Assembly: GCA_015654495.1 (NCBI GenBank)
Contig: JAATGW010000702.1
Coordinates: 1 to 10,424 of the forward strand
DNA from: Chitinophagales bacterium
GTDB lineage: Bacteria; Bacteroidota; Bacteroidia; Chitinophagales; Chitinophagaceae
Reading direction: 5' to 3'
DNA length: 10,424 nucleotides
Shown here in pieces: positions 1 to 7,217 of the stretch (position 1 is its first letter; each line of letters starts with the position of its first letter). The notes below the pieces were generated by a model. It was given only the letters and a program-made list of their open reading frames with translations. It ran no database searches and had not been told where the DNA came from. A program made the translations under genes and the position numbers.

Positions 1-42
1 AACAGAAACAGTAACAGAAACAGTAACAAAAACAGTAACGGG
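1..42. repeat. 12-bp tandem repeat (AACAGAAACAGT), cut by window edge
   Basis: Two perfect copies of AACAGAAACAGT (1-12 and 13-24) are followed by a copy with one change (25-36) and the first bases of a fourth. The array runs off the left edge of the window, so its full copy number is unknown. It lies outside the coding frame of the neighbouring peroxiredoxin gene. No function can be read from it; it is a simple-sequence repeat of the kind that varies by slippage. Confidence 0.8.
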
Positions 43-88
43 AAAAAACACTTACGCATCAAATCTCCACACGCCGGCTGTTCCCTTC

Positions 89-123
89 TGCCTTCTGCCT
101 ACTGCCTACTGCCTACTGCCTAC
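89..123. repeat. 7-bp tandem repeat (TGCCTTC/TGCCTAC)
   Basis: Five head-to-tail heptamers are visible: one TGCCTTC (89-95) and four TGCCTAC (96-123). On the minus strand the unit reads GTAGGCA. The array begins three bases beyond the stop codon of the peroxiredoxin gene, so it lies in that transcript's 3' end. From memory, similar heptamer arrays occur between genes in many Bacteroidota genomes, where copy number differs between strains. No stem-loop terminator is seen between the stop codon and the repeat. Confidence 0.85.
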
Positions 124-126
124 CCC

Positions 127-672
127 TCACTGCAAAGTACTATAATACCCCAGCACCTGCCTCGCATGCGCCTTCGTATCCACTTTCTCTATCTTCCCTA
201 CAACAACTCCTTTTTCGTCAATAATAAAAGTCGTACGCGCCATGCCCATGAATTTTTGTCCGTCCCTCTCCTTTTCAACCCAAACGCCATATTGATTCGC
301 GATTGTTTTGTCAACATCAGCAATGAGTGTAAATGGAAGATTGTACTTCGATTTAAAATCCTGGTGAGACTTTTGATCATCTGCACTGACACCGAGAATA
401 GTATATCCTGCCTGTGTTAAAGAGTCATAATTATCACGAAGACTGCAGGCTTCTGCTGTGCATCCGGGTGTATCATCTTTCGGATAAAAATAAAGCACAA
501 CTTTCTTCCCTTTGTACTGGCTGAGTGAAACTGTTTTCCCATCCTGGTCTTTGCCAGTGAAATTGGGAGCGAGTTCTCCATTCTTTACGCCGCCACCGCC
601 TTGTGAAAAAACAGGAACAGAGAAAGAAATAGTGAATATCGCAGGAAGAAAAAAGAAAATCAGCTTTTTCAT
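127..672 (-). CDS. Exported BCP/PrxQ-type thiol peroxiredoxin
   Basis: The 181-residue product belongs to the AhpC/TSA superfamily, bacterioferritin-comigratory (BCP/PrxQ) branch. These enzymes reduce hydrogen peroxide and organic hydroperoxides with a reactive cysteine that is then recycled by thioredoxin-like partners. The active-site motif TPGCTAEAC is present, with the peroxidatic Cys71 and a second Cys76 five residues later, the usual resolving position in this branch. Arg146 in MARTTFIID fits the conserved active-site arginine. I chose the ATG at 672 because it starts a typical signal peptide: KK, a hydrophobic stretch, then VFS before Q24. The frame stays open upstream to an ATG at 756, but that would bury the signal peptide behind 28 unlikely residues. 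The enzyme therefore probably acts in the periplasm, which is less usual for a BCP. It diverges from the lipoprotein gene at 1011. Confidence 0.93.
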   Translation of the reverse strand: MKKLIFFFLPAIFTISFSVPVFSQGGGGVKNGELAPNFTGKDQDGKTVSLSQYKGKKVVLYFYPKDDTPGCTAEACSLRDNYDSLTQAGYTILGVSADDQKSHQDFKSKYNLPFTLIADVDKTIANQYGVWVEKERDGQKFMGMARTTFIIDEKGVVVGKIEKVDTKAHARQVLGYYSTLQ

Positions 673-756
673 ATTGGTAATATTTTGTTTCCCATATAAT
701 CCGGGAACTATAAATGTACAATAAATGAGAGGTTCTTTTTCGTCGGTGTTCATCAA

Positions 757-1010
757 GCCTGCGCAATCCGGGAAGAATGCAGTAAATCAGCTCTGGATCA
801 CACACCTGTCACCTGTCCGGCAAGTTTTGTACTGAAAAAGGCTGATAGATTCTTTCAAGAATTCTTTCAGATATCCCACTAATTCATTGAAGTTCATTTT
901 CTCCGCAAACTTTTGCCCGGCGGAAAATAAATTATTAAGAAAAAAACCATTTCACCTGATGACAATCTCCATAATCACCCGATGTAATACCAGTACCTAA
1001 ACCTACTGTT
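757..1010. promoter_or_regulatory. Divergent intergenic region
   Basis: This gap, together with 673-756, separates the divergent peroxiredoxin and lipoprotein genes and should hold both promoters. I see no convincing TTTG-N19-TAnnTTTG promoter for either gene. The most distinct local feature is a direct repeat of ATTCTTTCA at 849-857 and 861-869. The two copies are 12 bases apart and frame a perfect AAGAATTCTT palindrome (857-866). They could form an operator, but nothing in the window identifies a binding protein. No Shine-Dalgarno sequence precedes the ATG at 1011, as is common in Bacteroidota. Confidence 0.4.
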
Positions 1011-3203
1011 ATGAGAAAATTGCCTGTTTATCTGTTCCTGATGATCGCACAGCTACTCGTATTCTCCTGTAAAAAAGAAGACAGCACCCCGCCGCCGCCT
1101 GTCGACCCGCCGGCCCCGGCATACAAGACCCGTGATGTACAGATTGAAGTGCCCGCGGATACCAAAATCGATCTCTCCACACTTTCCGTTCATTCCCTTT
1201 CAGTCAATTCCACCGTTGACGCCAGCGGAAAATCAAAGGCAGCATTTAACAAGGGTTTTCCCAGCATCGCCTATGTGTTTAATAAAGAGAACCGATTGAT
1301 ACTCGCCGGATTTATCACCGATGATGCAGCAGTTATTAATACGGCTTCCACCGCCCGTGTACTCTTATATTTCGGATATGGAACAATGCTGGAACAGTAT
1401 CCGATGACAGCAGAATTTTTAAAAGGCATCGACCAGGTGAAGGGAACCCAGGAATGGCTGACCAGCTTTGATGGTTTATTTAAAAATGATCCGCTCGTTC
1501 TTGACAAAGGAACATTTGCTGATCCGCTCAAAGCAGCGATGCGTAAAATGTCGGGCGGAAGAAAGATCAACCTGCCAAAACAAAATCAGGTAATCGCCAG
1601 AAACCAACTTAAAAAAATCGGCGATATTGAGGTGGTTGACAATACGATCAAAAGTGGTTTACAGATTCAGAGCAATGACCTGAGCAAGCTCAGTTTTGAT
1701 AATAAATACCGGCGTCGCGCACACGCTTTCCTTTATAAAGTCAAATCCAAAGATGAATCCAACGGACCGGCACAGGAATTTCCACTTGAGAGCAATTCAT
1801 TTACCAGCCTGGATACGATTGTTGATCCCTCCGGTGGTTTTACTTCATTCTCCGGTGTACTTGGCGCCTGGATCGAAGGCAAGGTCAATGAATTTGCAGT
1901 GATGAGTTCAGGACCGGTTAGTATTTATCTTGATGATAAAGAATCAGAAGCTGAATACAGGCTGCGTATTGTTGGTCCGGGTTTGCCTGGTACCAATAAT
2001 ACCATCACACAACAGGAAATACTCAAGCTGACTCAGCTGGAAATTGAAACCCTGGCCCTGGATTTTTTATTGCCGGTGATGCTGGAAGTAGTGGGAAATA
2101 AAGATGATCTCGCGTTAATTGACGGTTCCAGACATCTTACCGGTCCGGTTGAAGATTTTCTCGAAGCCACCTCGGCTGCTTTGAAAGTGATTCCCGGTGC
2201 TTATGATGAAGTGAGAAAGGGCAAATATGATATGGCCCTGCGCAAACTGCTTGAAGGGATGTACAGTGAACTAAATGCGGCTATGTTCGAGAATATGGTT
2301 AAACTAACGGCCGGTGTACTCGAAATGGTGGCACAGAAAAAATACTATATCCCTGCAGGCGCTGATGTAATGAAAGATGCCGGTAGAAAAGTGAAGATCC
2401 TTAAGCTTATCGATCTGGGCCTTTTCGCCAACGACCTTGCGCGCATGGGTACGGATATTTTGTCTTCATCGCAGGTGGAAGAATGGACTGTACGTGCACG
2501 CGGAGCTAAGGTTACACTGCTGGCTGATAAGGACGAAGTTGTTCCGCTTGAAATGTCAAGGATCAAATGCGAGATCAAGAATTTTGCGGAGACAGGCGGT
2601 GATACCCATGCATTTTTTGAATGGAGCAGTTCCGGTAAATATGGAAAGATATCCGACACGAAAGGACATACCAATCAACTCGCATTTAACAGTTCGGATC
2701 ATGAGATCACTTATTACAGTGATGCAAAACTGGCTGACCTCAAAGACGGCGATAATTTTGAGTATATCTATGTTACCGCAAAATTCGGATCCGATGTCAT
2801 CGGCCGCGATACCATTGTCATCAATGTAAAAAAAGAAACAACCACTTTCACTCTGCCACTCACGCCTAATACCAATATCATCGAACGTTGGTCAACCATA
2901 TACAATACTACCGAGTGGACATGCGGCAATCCGTTTTATACTGCCGAATTCAAACATCGTACTGGTGCCAAATCCTATACTATCCGCGTCATTACAAAGA
3001 ATGGCACCAAGGGCTCACCGTATCCCTATTATCCAGATGCCAGCAATGTGGTCGATGGAAATTTCAAATACCGTCTCCATATTGGTTCTCTCTACCTCGT
3101 GATCACCACCAGCAAAACCCGCCGCGACCAGGAGGAGGAAAAGCAATTGAAGATGCTCAATGATGTCGGACATCAGGCGATTGAGGTGACGGTGAATTAT
3201 TAG
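1011..3203 (+). CDS. Large lipoprotein of unknown function with Ig-like domain
   Basis: The 730-residue product starts with a lipoprotein signal peptide: MRKLP, a hydrophobic core, and the lipobox LVFSC with the lipidated Cys20. The next residues, KKEDS, resemble the lysine-acidic lipoprotein export signal known from Bacteroidota, so display on the outer face of the outer membrane is likely. A proline-rich linker follows (about 26-37). Residues 40-310 look mainly beta and are not recognised. Residues 330-490 are largely helical. A segment around 498-607 has the look of an Ig-like beta-sandwich (FEWSSSGKYG, then YIYVTAKFG and TIVINVKK). The C-terminal part, 610-730, holds an unassigned region with one cysteine. 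I cannot assign a function and see no catalytic motif. The gene ends 12 bases before a strong palindrome and appears to be transcribed alone. Confidence 0.85.
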   Translation: MRKLPVYLFLMIAQLLVFSCKKEDSTPPPPVDPPAPAYKTRDVQIEVPADTKIDLSTLSVHSLSVNSTVDASGKSKAAFNKGFPSIAYVFNKENRLILAGFITDDAAVINTASTARVLLYFGYGTMLEQYPMTAEFLKGIDQVKGTQEWLTSFDGLFKNDPLVLDKGTFADPLKAAMRKMSGGRKINLPKQNQVIARNQLKKIGDIEVVDNTIKSGLQIQSNDLSKLSFDNKYRRRAHAFLYKVKSKDESNGPAQEFPLESNSFTSLDTIVDPSGGFTSFSGVLGAWIEGKVNEFAVMSSGPVSIYLDDKESEAEYRLRIVGPGLPGTNNTITQQEILKLTQLEIETLALDFLLPVMLEVVGNKDDLALIDGSRHLTGPVEDFLEATSAALKVIPGAYDEVRKGKYDMALRKLLEGMYSELNAAMFENMVKLTAGVLEMVAQKKYYIPAGADVMKDAGRKVKILKLIDLGLFANDLARMGTDILSSSQVEEWTVRARGAKVTLLADKDEVVPLEMSRIKCEIKNFAETGGDTHAFFEWSSSGKYGKISDTKGHTNQLAFNSSDHEITYYSDAKLADLKDGDNFEYIYVTAKFGSDVIGRDTIVINVKKETTTFTLPLTPNTNIIERWSTIYNTTEWTCGNPFYTAEFKHRTGAKSYTIRVITKNGTKGSPYPYYPDASNVVDGNFKYRLHIGSLYLVITTSKTRRDQEEEKQLKMLNDVGHQAIEVTVNY

Positions 3204-3214
3204 CGTTTATAAAG

Positions 3215-3256
3215 CAGACCTCACAGGTTTTAGAGACTTGTGAGGTCTGAATTTTC
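3215..3256 (+). terminator. 11-bp palindrome with short T-run after the lipoprotein gene
   Basis: CAGACCTCACA (3215-3225) is the exact reverse complement of TGTGAGGTCTG (3239-3249), with a 13-base loop between them. ATTTT follows after GA. The position just after a stop codon and the strong stem suit a transcription terminator, though the T-run is short. From memory, AGACCTCACA/TGTGAGGTCT palindromes recur between genes in Bacteroidota genomes, so it may also be a member of a dispersed palindromic repeat family. Confidence 0.65.
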
Positions 3257-3285
3257 CCGCATAATAAACGCACAATCCGGGATTA

Positions 3286-3486
3286 TCACAGCTCAGGAGC
3301 ATACAGCACTTCGCCAGGATTCACAAATTCAACTGTAAATTGATCGTGCATATATTTTTTCACCAGGTATTGATATTTTATCATGCGGCGAATTCGGTTG
3401 AGTTGGTGAGTAAAAGTTTGCCAGTTAGAGTTGATCAAATCCGATAGCGTTTTTTTACCTTAAAGTTGGTTGTTTTTCTTTCTCAT
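3286..3486 (-). pseudogene. Small broken reading frame, unknown product
   Basis: On the minus strand a frame begins with ATG at 3486 and reads MRKKNNQL, meets TAA at 3460-3462, then stays open for 57 codons in the same frame to TGA at 3286-3288. The second part looks protein-like: a basic, aromatic segment (QLNRIRRMIKYQYLVKKY) followed by FTVEFVNPGEVLYAPEL. One nonsense change would therefore explain the break, or the second part may be the 3' remnant of a longer lost gene. I do not recognise the product. The frame is short, so chance openness cannot be excluded. It fills most of the 417-base gap between the lipoprotein and HEPN genes; nothing else is seen there beyond the palindrome at 3215. 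Confidence 0.35.
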
Positions 3487-3620
3487 TGGAATCCCGAATG
3501 TATCATGCTTTAAGTAAATTCAATTTGGTGAAATAAATTTCAACGTTTGAGCTTGTATCACATATTGAAAATTTACTTCCGGCAATTCAATTTTCCAAAT
3601 TTTGCAATTGAGTGACTTTA

Positions 3621-4067
3621 ATGATTTCCCGGAAAACTTTACGTGAACTTATTTTCAATAAGCTTAAAGACGCCGGTATACTACTTTCTAACAGGCGATA
3701 TGCTTCAGCAATTTATATGGCGGGATATGCATTGGAACTTTCGCTAAAATTGAAAATCTGTAAAATTTTTAAATTCGCGCAAGGTTTCCCGGAAACCAGG
3801 CCGGAATTTGTCTTGTATCAAAACAGTGCTAAAAGTCAAGGGCTTTTATCACGAACTATCAGTCAATTAAAAGAGATTAGAAACCATGACCTAAACAAAT
3901 TGCTCCTTTACTCTGGTGAGAGATATAAGATTAGATCCGTTTATTCTGCTGAATGGAACATGGTTGCTTCGTGGGATCCTGAAATGAAATATAAGTTGCA
4001 GAAGATTTTAAAAAGGGATGCAGTAGGTAAGTTAAAAGTGATAACGATGCTTGTCAAAAATTTTTGA
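3621..4067 (+). CDS. HEPN-domain protein
   Basis: The 148-residue product matches the HEPN fold family by its pattern: RRYASAIYMAGYALELSLKLKI (the second helix, about 25-46), then ICKIF and GFPETRPEF, and later RNHDLNKLLLYSG (about 87-99). HEPN proteins are all-helical; many are RNases acting as toxins or in phage defence. The canonical RNase motif Rx4-6H is not seen as such: His89 is preceded by Arg87 directly and Arg78 eleven residues before, so activity is uncertain. The frame can be opened at a GTG (3612), but the ATG at 3621 is preferred. There is no Shine-Dalgarno sequence. The length suits the family, so the gene looks complete. A DUF2188 gene follows after 18 bases in the same direction, suggesting an operon and possibly a toxin-antitoxin-like pair. 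Confidence 0.8.
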   Translation: MISRKTLRELIFNKLKDAGILLSNRRYASAIYMAGYALELSLKLKICKIFKFAQGFPETRPEFVLYQNSAKSQGLLSRTISQLKEIRNHDLNKLLLYSGERYKIRSVYSAEWNMVASWDPEMKYKLQKILKRDAVGKLKVITMLVKNF

Positions 4068-4081
4068 AAGCATTAAATTTG
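4051..4081 (+). promoter_or_regulatory. Possible Bacteroidota-type promoter before the DUF2188 gene
   Basis: TAAATTTG at 4074-4081 is an exact match to the TAnnTTTG -7 box, and TTG (4051-4053) lies 20 bases upstream, within the usual spacing. Transcription would start within a few bases of the ATG at 4086, giving an almost leaderless message. The match lies in the last codons of the HEPN gene and the short gap after it, so coincidence is possible. Confidence 0.3.
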
Positions 4082-4085
4082 GGTA

Positions 4086-4319
4086 ATGACAAAAAGAAAT
4101 CAACATGTGGTACCGCTGGGAAATGGCTGGGCTGTAATAAGTGAAGGCAGTAAAAGAGTTGCTGAAATTACCGGGACGCAAAGAGATGCTATAACTGTCG
4201 CCCGGGAAATTGCAAAAAACAGCAGAGCGGAACTTGTTATTCATGGGAGGGATGGAAGAATAAGAGATAAGGATAGTTATAGGAAGTATCCAAATCCGCC
4301 AGGAGACAGGCGTCATTAA
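4086..4319 (+). CDS. DUF2188 family small protein
   Basis: The 77-residue product has the DUF2188 signature from end to end: QHVVPLGNGWAVISEGSKR near the N-terminus, TQRDAITVAREIAKNSRAEL in the middle, and VIHGRDGRIRDKDSY before a PNPPGDRRH tail. The family has no established biochemical role; its pattern is that of a small alpha/beta domain that repeats within phage and accessory proteins. It is complete at typical length. It starts 18 bases after the HEPN gene on the same strand and is followed by a terminator, so the two genes probably form one transcript. That pairing would fit a partner or antitoxin role, which is inference only. Confidence 0.85.
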   Translation: MTKRNQHVVPLGNGWAVISEGSKRVAEITGTQRDAITVAREIAKNSRAELVIHGRDGRIRDKDSYRKYPNPPGDRRH

Positions 4320-4349
4320 AAACGAGTATCATTTGTATAATCTATAAGT

Positions 4350-4381
4350 ATGCCGGCGTGAAATCAGCCGGCATTTGTTTT
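4350..4381 (+). terminator. Rho-independent terminator after HEPN-DUF2188
   Basis: ATGCCGGC (4350-4357) pairs perfectly with GCCGGCAT (4367-4374) across a 9-base loop and is followed by TTGTTTT. It lies 31 bases beyond the stop codon of the DUF2188 gene and closes the presumed two-gene operon. Confidence 0.85.
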
Positions 4382-4503
4382 ATGACATTCCTGATATCCG
4401 CTTTGCTTCATGCTTCTCCGGGATAAAAATTGTGCTGTTGAATAAATCCAACTATCACCAAAATCAGATGCCACAAATGTTCCTTTATTAATTATTTTAC
4501 CAT

Positions 4504-4932
4504 ATGCAGTTTGAATCAGACATCAGGAGCAAAACAGATAAAGAACTTTTGGACATGGTTTATGAATTTGACAAATGGAGCCCCGAATTCTTAAATGCTG
4601 TTGAAAATGAATTGATAAAACGAAATATTTTACCCACAGACATACAGGACAGGAAAAATAAATTAATTGAACAGGAAACCAGATTGTTAAGCGGAAGTCA
4701 GGATGCCAGCCCTTTCGGACTGATTATCGGATGGCTGGGATGCTTTGGCCTGATCGGAATTTTCATTGGTCACAACTATGCCTTTTCTGAAATTAAAAGA
4801 AAGTGCACTGATCAAAAATTCCAAAAGTATACTGAAGCCACCAGAAAAATGGGAAAGAACATGGTTTGGCTTTCTATCATTCTCTCATCATTGATGCTGG
4901 CATATAATTTCATTGAATTACTAACCGGTTAA
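4504..4932 (+). CDS. Small membrane protein, two predicted helices
   Basis: The 142-residue product is not assigned to a named family. The N-terminal third is soluble, with a short helical motif (KTDKELLDMVYEFDKWSPEF followed by AVENELIKRNI) of a type seen in many small Bacteroidota membrane proteins. Two hydrophobic stretches follow, about 71-94 (FGLIIGWLGCFGLIGIF) and 119-139 (MVWLSIILSSLMLAYNF), with a basic, lysine-rich loop between them. Both termini would then lie on the same side, probably the cytoplasm. The gene has its own ATG at 4504 and no close upstream gene. Its stop codon lies directly at the left edge of the decayed gene that follows, so the last few residues could have been altered by the rearrangement. 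Confidence 0.7.
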   Translation: MQFESDIRSKTDKELLDMVYEFDKWSPEFLNAVENELIKRNILPTDIQDRKNKLIEQETRLLSGSQDASPFGLIIGWLGCFGLIGIFIGHNYAFSEIKRKCTDQKFQKYTEATRKMGKNMVWLSIILSSLMLAYNFIELLTG

Positions 4933-6463
4933 GTTCGGTAATGGCCTGGGAGCGGAGATTACAGTCGGGCGGCAAATGACCAGCGCCATGATGGGCTTTG
5001 GCCGCGAACAGACGTTAGGTATGTTTGCAGACTGGACAGACCGGATTGCACAGGGCGAACTTCCATCAAAGCCAAAACGGCCGGAAGGAGTCGAACGCAA
5101 TGTAGTCATCTCACAATGGGACTGGGCGGATCCAAAAGCCTACCTGCACGATGTGGTGTCAACAGATCGAAGAAACCCAACAACGAATGCGAACGGTTTG
5201 CTATACGGTGCTACGGAGTTGAGTACCGACTATCTTCCTGTGCTTGATCCCATCACAAGCAAGCTCAGCCAGGTACCGCTTTCTGTTCTTGACTCCAATA
5301 CCCAATCGGCATCAGGAGATGTAGTACAACGGTCGGCATACTGGGGCGACACAGCGATATGGAACAGCAAAACCAATGTTCACAATCCGATGTTCGACAA
5401 AGAAGGGCGTGTCTGGATCACAGCAACCGTTCGACCATCAGACAATCCTAACTTCTGCAGGGAAGGTTCTGATCATCCATCTGCAAAAGCTTTTCCGGTG
5501 GACAAATCATATCGCCAGCTCGGTGTCTATGATCCTAGGTCAGGGAAATACACTCCGATCAATACCTGTTTCAGCACGCATCACCTCATGTTTGCTGAAG
5601 ATGCTAACAACACGCTTTGGACCAGCGGTGGCGGACAGGTGATCGGTTGGTTTGACACGAAAAAATGGCTGGAGACCGGGGATGAAAAAGCAGCCCAGGG
5701 ATGGACTCCGATTCTTCTTGATTTCAATGGCGTGGCAGGCGCGATGTTTACACTGAGCCTGGTGCACCAACTGAACCAAAGAAGGATAAGAGAATTGCCA
5801 AAGGTTTATATGCGTGTTCGCCTGCGCCTGATGGTTCTGTATGGGGATCGAGGTCCGGTTGAATCCAGGAAATAATCCTAACGAAACGGCGCTTGCAGAA
5901 TATGTTGAGCTTCCATTAAATGAAAAGGGTGAGCCGGTTGAAGGATTTTCTCCGCGGGGCATGGATGTAGATCGTAACGACGTAGCCTGGGTGGCGCTGG
6001 CCAGTGGACACCCGCCAGCTTCGATCCCAAAAAATGCAAAGTACGGAACGGACCAACAGCCACGGGACAACATTGCCGGGAGGGCTGGACCTTTTACACC
6101 GAGCCACTTCCGCAATTCAAAGGTCTGAATATTCCAGGCAGTGCGGAGTCCAGCTATTATACCTGGGTAGACCAGTTCAACGCATCGGGATTGGGAGAAA
6201 ATACGCCTATCAACACGGGTAATAAATCAGAAGCCCTCCTGGCATTGAAGGATGGGAAGTGGGTGGTGATGCGTGTACCTTACCCGTTGGGTTTTTATAC
6301 CAAGTGGATGGACGGACGGATTGACAATCCTGATGCCGGATGGAAAGGCCGGGGAATCTGGGCCACCATCAGCACAAGGGCACCTTTTCATATGGAAGGT
6401 GGAAAAGGTACTCCGAGTAAAGTGTTTAAGTTTCAGGTGAGGTCGGATGAGTTGGCGAAATAG
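4933..6463 (+). pseudogene. 5'-truncated, frameshifted gene for a beta-propeller-like exported protein
   Basis: About 510 codons of one protein are recoverable across four segments. Segment 1 runs from about 4934 (FGNGLGAEITVGRQM, then FGREQTLGMFADWTDRI and VISQWDWADPKAYLHD) to 5731. After the codons for DFNG the frame slips at 5732-5733 and continues as GRRDVYTEPGAPTEPKKDKR to SVWG (5844). It slips again between 5845 and 5860 and continues as RLNPGNNPNETALAEYVELP to SGH (6011). It slips a third time at 6012-6013 and continues as ASFDPKKCKV through EGWTFYTEPLPQFKGL to the stop at 6461-6463, now back in the frame of segment 1. Each slip equals one lost base. There is no start codon or signal peptide, so the 5' part is missing. 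The repeated GRVWITAT-, NTLWTSGG- and GSVWG-type turns suggest a beta-propeller. I recall similar long proteins annotated as carboxypeptidase-regulatory-like or streptogramin-lyase-like, but no function is established. Confidence 0.8.
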
Positions 6464-7020
6464 AATTATGTCGCTGCTATTGTGTGGAATAGTAGACAGG
6501 TAGGAAGTTGAATGCAGACTTTATCATTCTGTTGCTATCGGACATTCCAATTAGCAGGTCTTACGTGGACTTGTATTCAAAATTGCTTGCAAACTTTTCT
6601 TAAAAGGGTGTTTTCAGAAGATCGTCAAAAGCCTTATTAGCCTTTGAAATTTAAAATTTGGAAGTTCTTTCGGAATTCCTGGATGACTGACACAGTTGCA
6701 ACATTACGGCCTTTATGATTTATGATGAAGGCAAAACCTGTCCGGTGAAAAAATCTCTGTTCACGGGTATTGGATTTATTCGGATGTAGAGATGTTTAGA
6801 TCTATTGTTTATTCGAATGCTGCAATTATTCTCTGGGCCCTGGATATAGTAAGTTCAAATGGGTGCCGCTGAAACTAACTGAGCTGGCCGGCGGAAGGGA
6901 AGGATTTTAATCGTTTTTAATAGACGATAAGCGTTTATCCTCATATTGAATTCGCGGAGAAAGTGTGTATATTTATTCGTCATAGTTAATTATATTCGGC
7001 ACCATATTAATTATTGAACG
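6464..7020. other. Gene-poor stretch without a supportable gene
   Basis: No frame here has convincing start, length and protein-like content. The longest open stretches are on the minus strand: 6637-6795 (52 codons, ending in VSVIQEFRKNF, no start codon) and an overlapping open frame in another phase. Both may be remnants or chance. The sequence becomes more AT-rich towards 7000 than the pseudogene before it. I see no strong hairpin, tandem repeat or insertion-sequence end. Confidence 0.5.
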
Positions 7021-7025
7021 GGTTA

Positions 7026-7033
7026 TAGTTTTG
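7026..7033 (+). promoter_or_regulatory. Candidate -7 box (TAGTTTTG)
   Basis: TAGTTTTG is an exact match to the Bacteroidota TAnnTTTG -7 element. No TTTG or TTG is found at the expected distance upstream, so only half of a promoter is supported. Transcription would begin near 7040, just before the hairpin-rich segment and the 44-codon frame. Confidence 0.3.
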
Positions 7034-7064
7034 AGTATGTAAAGACTTTTAATACCTTTACCGC

Positions 7065-7199
7065 ATGTTGTATCAACATGTGGGCATAGGACCCATCACA
7101 AAGTCGAAGGATTTGACAAGTCAAATCATGTCGCAACAGCGACTGCTCCAATGGATTAATTATCCAGAATGGAATGCTGAGTTAACAGCTCAGATGTAA
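7065..7199 (+). CDS. Possible 44-residue protein, unknown
   Basis: An ATG at 7065 opens a frame reading MLYQHVGIGPITKSKDL, then SQQRLLQWINYPEWNAEL, to TAA at 7197-7199. It begins about 30 bases after the -7 box match at 7026 and ends 18 bases before a perfect terminator, so the geometry suits a small gene. The product is hydrophilic, with no signal peptide or membrane helix and no recognised motif. The coding stretch overlaps several small hairpins, and a purely non-coding RNA is equally possible. A stop codon lies five codons upstream in the same frame. Confidence 0.25.
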   Translation: MLYQHVGIGPITKSKDLTSQIMSQQRLLQWINYPEWNAELTAQM

Positions 7200-7217
7200 A
7201 GACTGAGTTAATTCTCA

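Noticed and set aside
89..123. CRISPR-like array
   Set aside because: The units are 7 bp head-to-tail with no spacers, so this is a simple tandem repeat.
166..420. Plus-strand frame opposite the peroxiredoxin gene
   Set aside because: The minus strand carries an unambiguous peroxiredoxin with its active site and signal peptide; this frame is its shadow.
2345..2674. Minus-strand frame of 109 codons inside the lipoprotein gene
   Set aside because: It is antisense to a continuous 730-codon gene with a signal peptide and shows no motif of its own.
4920..4940. ACCGGTTAAGTTCGGT as a further cassette boundary
   Set aside because: GTTAAGT is close to the core motif, but no inverted-repeat partner or downstream gene start accompanies it; it more likely marks a rearrangement junction.
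5540..6115. Long minus-strand frame (191 codons) across the pseudogene
   Set aside because: It lies antisense to segments with clear protein character on the plus strand. Its translation is rich in Pro, Ser and Arg, as expected for a shadow frame.
6637..6795. Minus-strand open frame of 52 codons with protein-like tail (VSVIQEFRKNF)
   Set aside because: It has no start codon, and another phase of the same strand is also open over much of it, so openness alone is weak evidence. It may be a remnant but cannot be called.
7022..7028. GTTATAG as a boundary before the hairpin-rich segment
   Set aside because: It resembles the core motif weakly, but I find no paired arm upstream; kept only as a possibility for the left end of the array.
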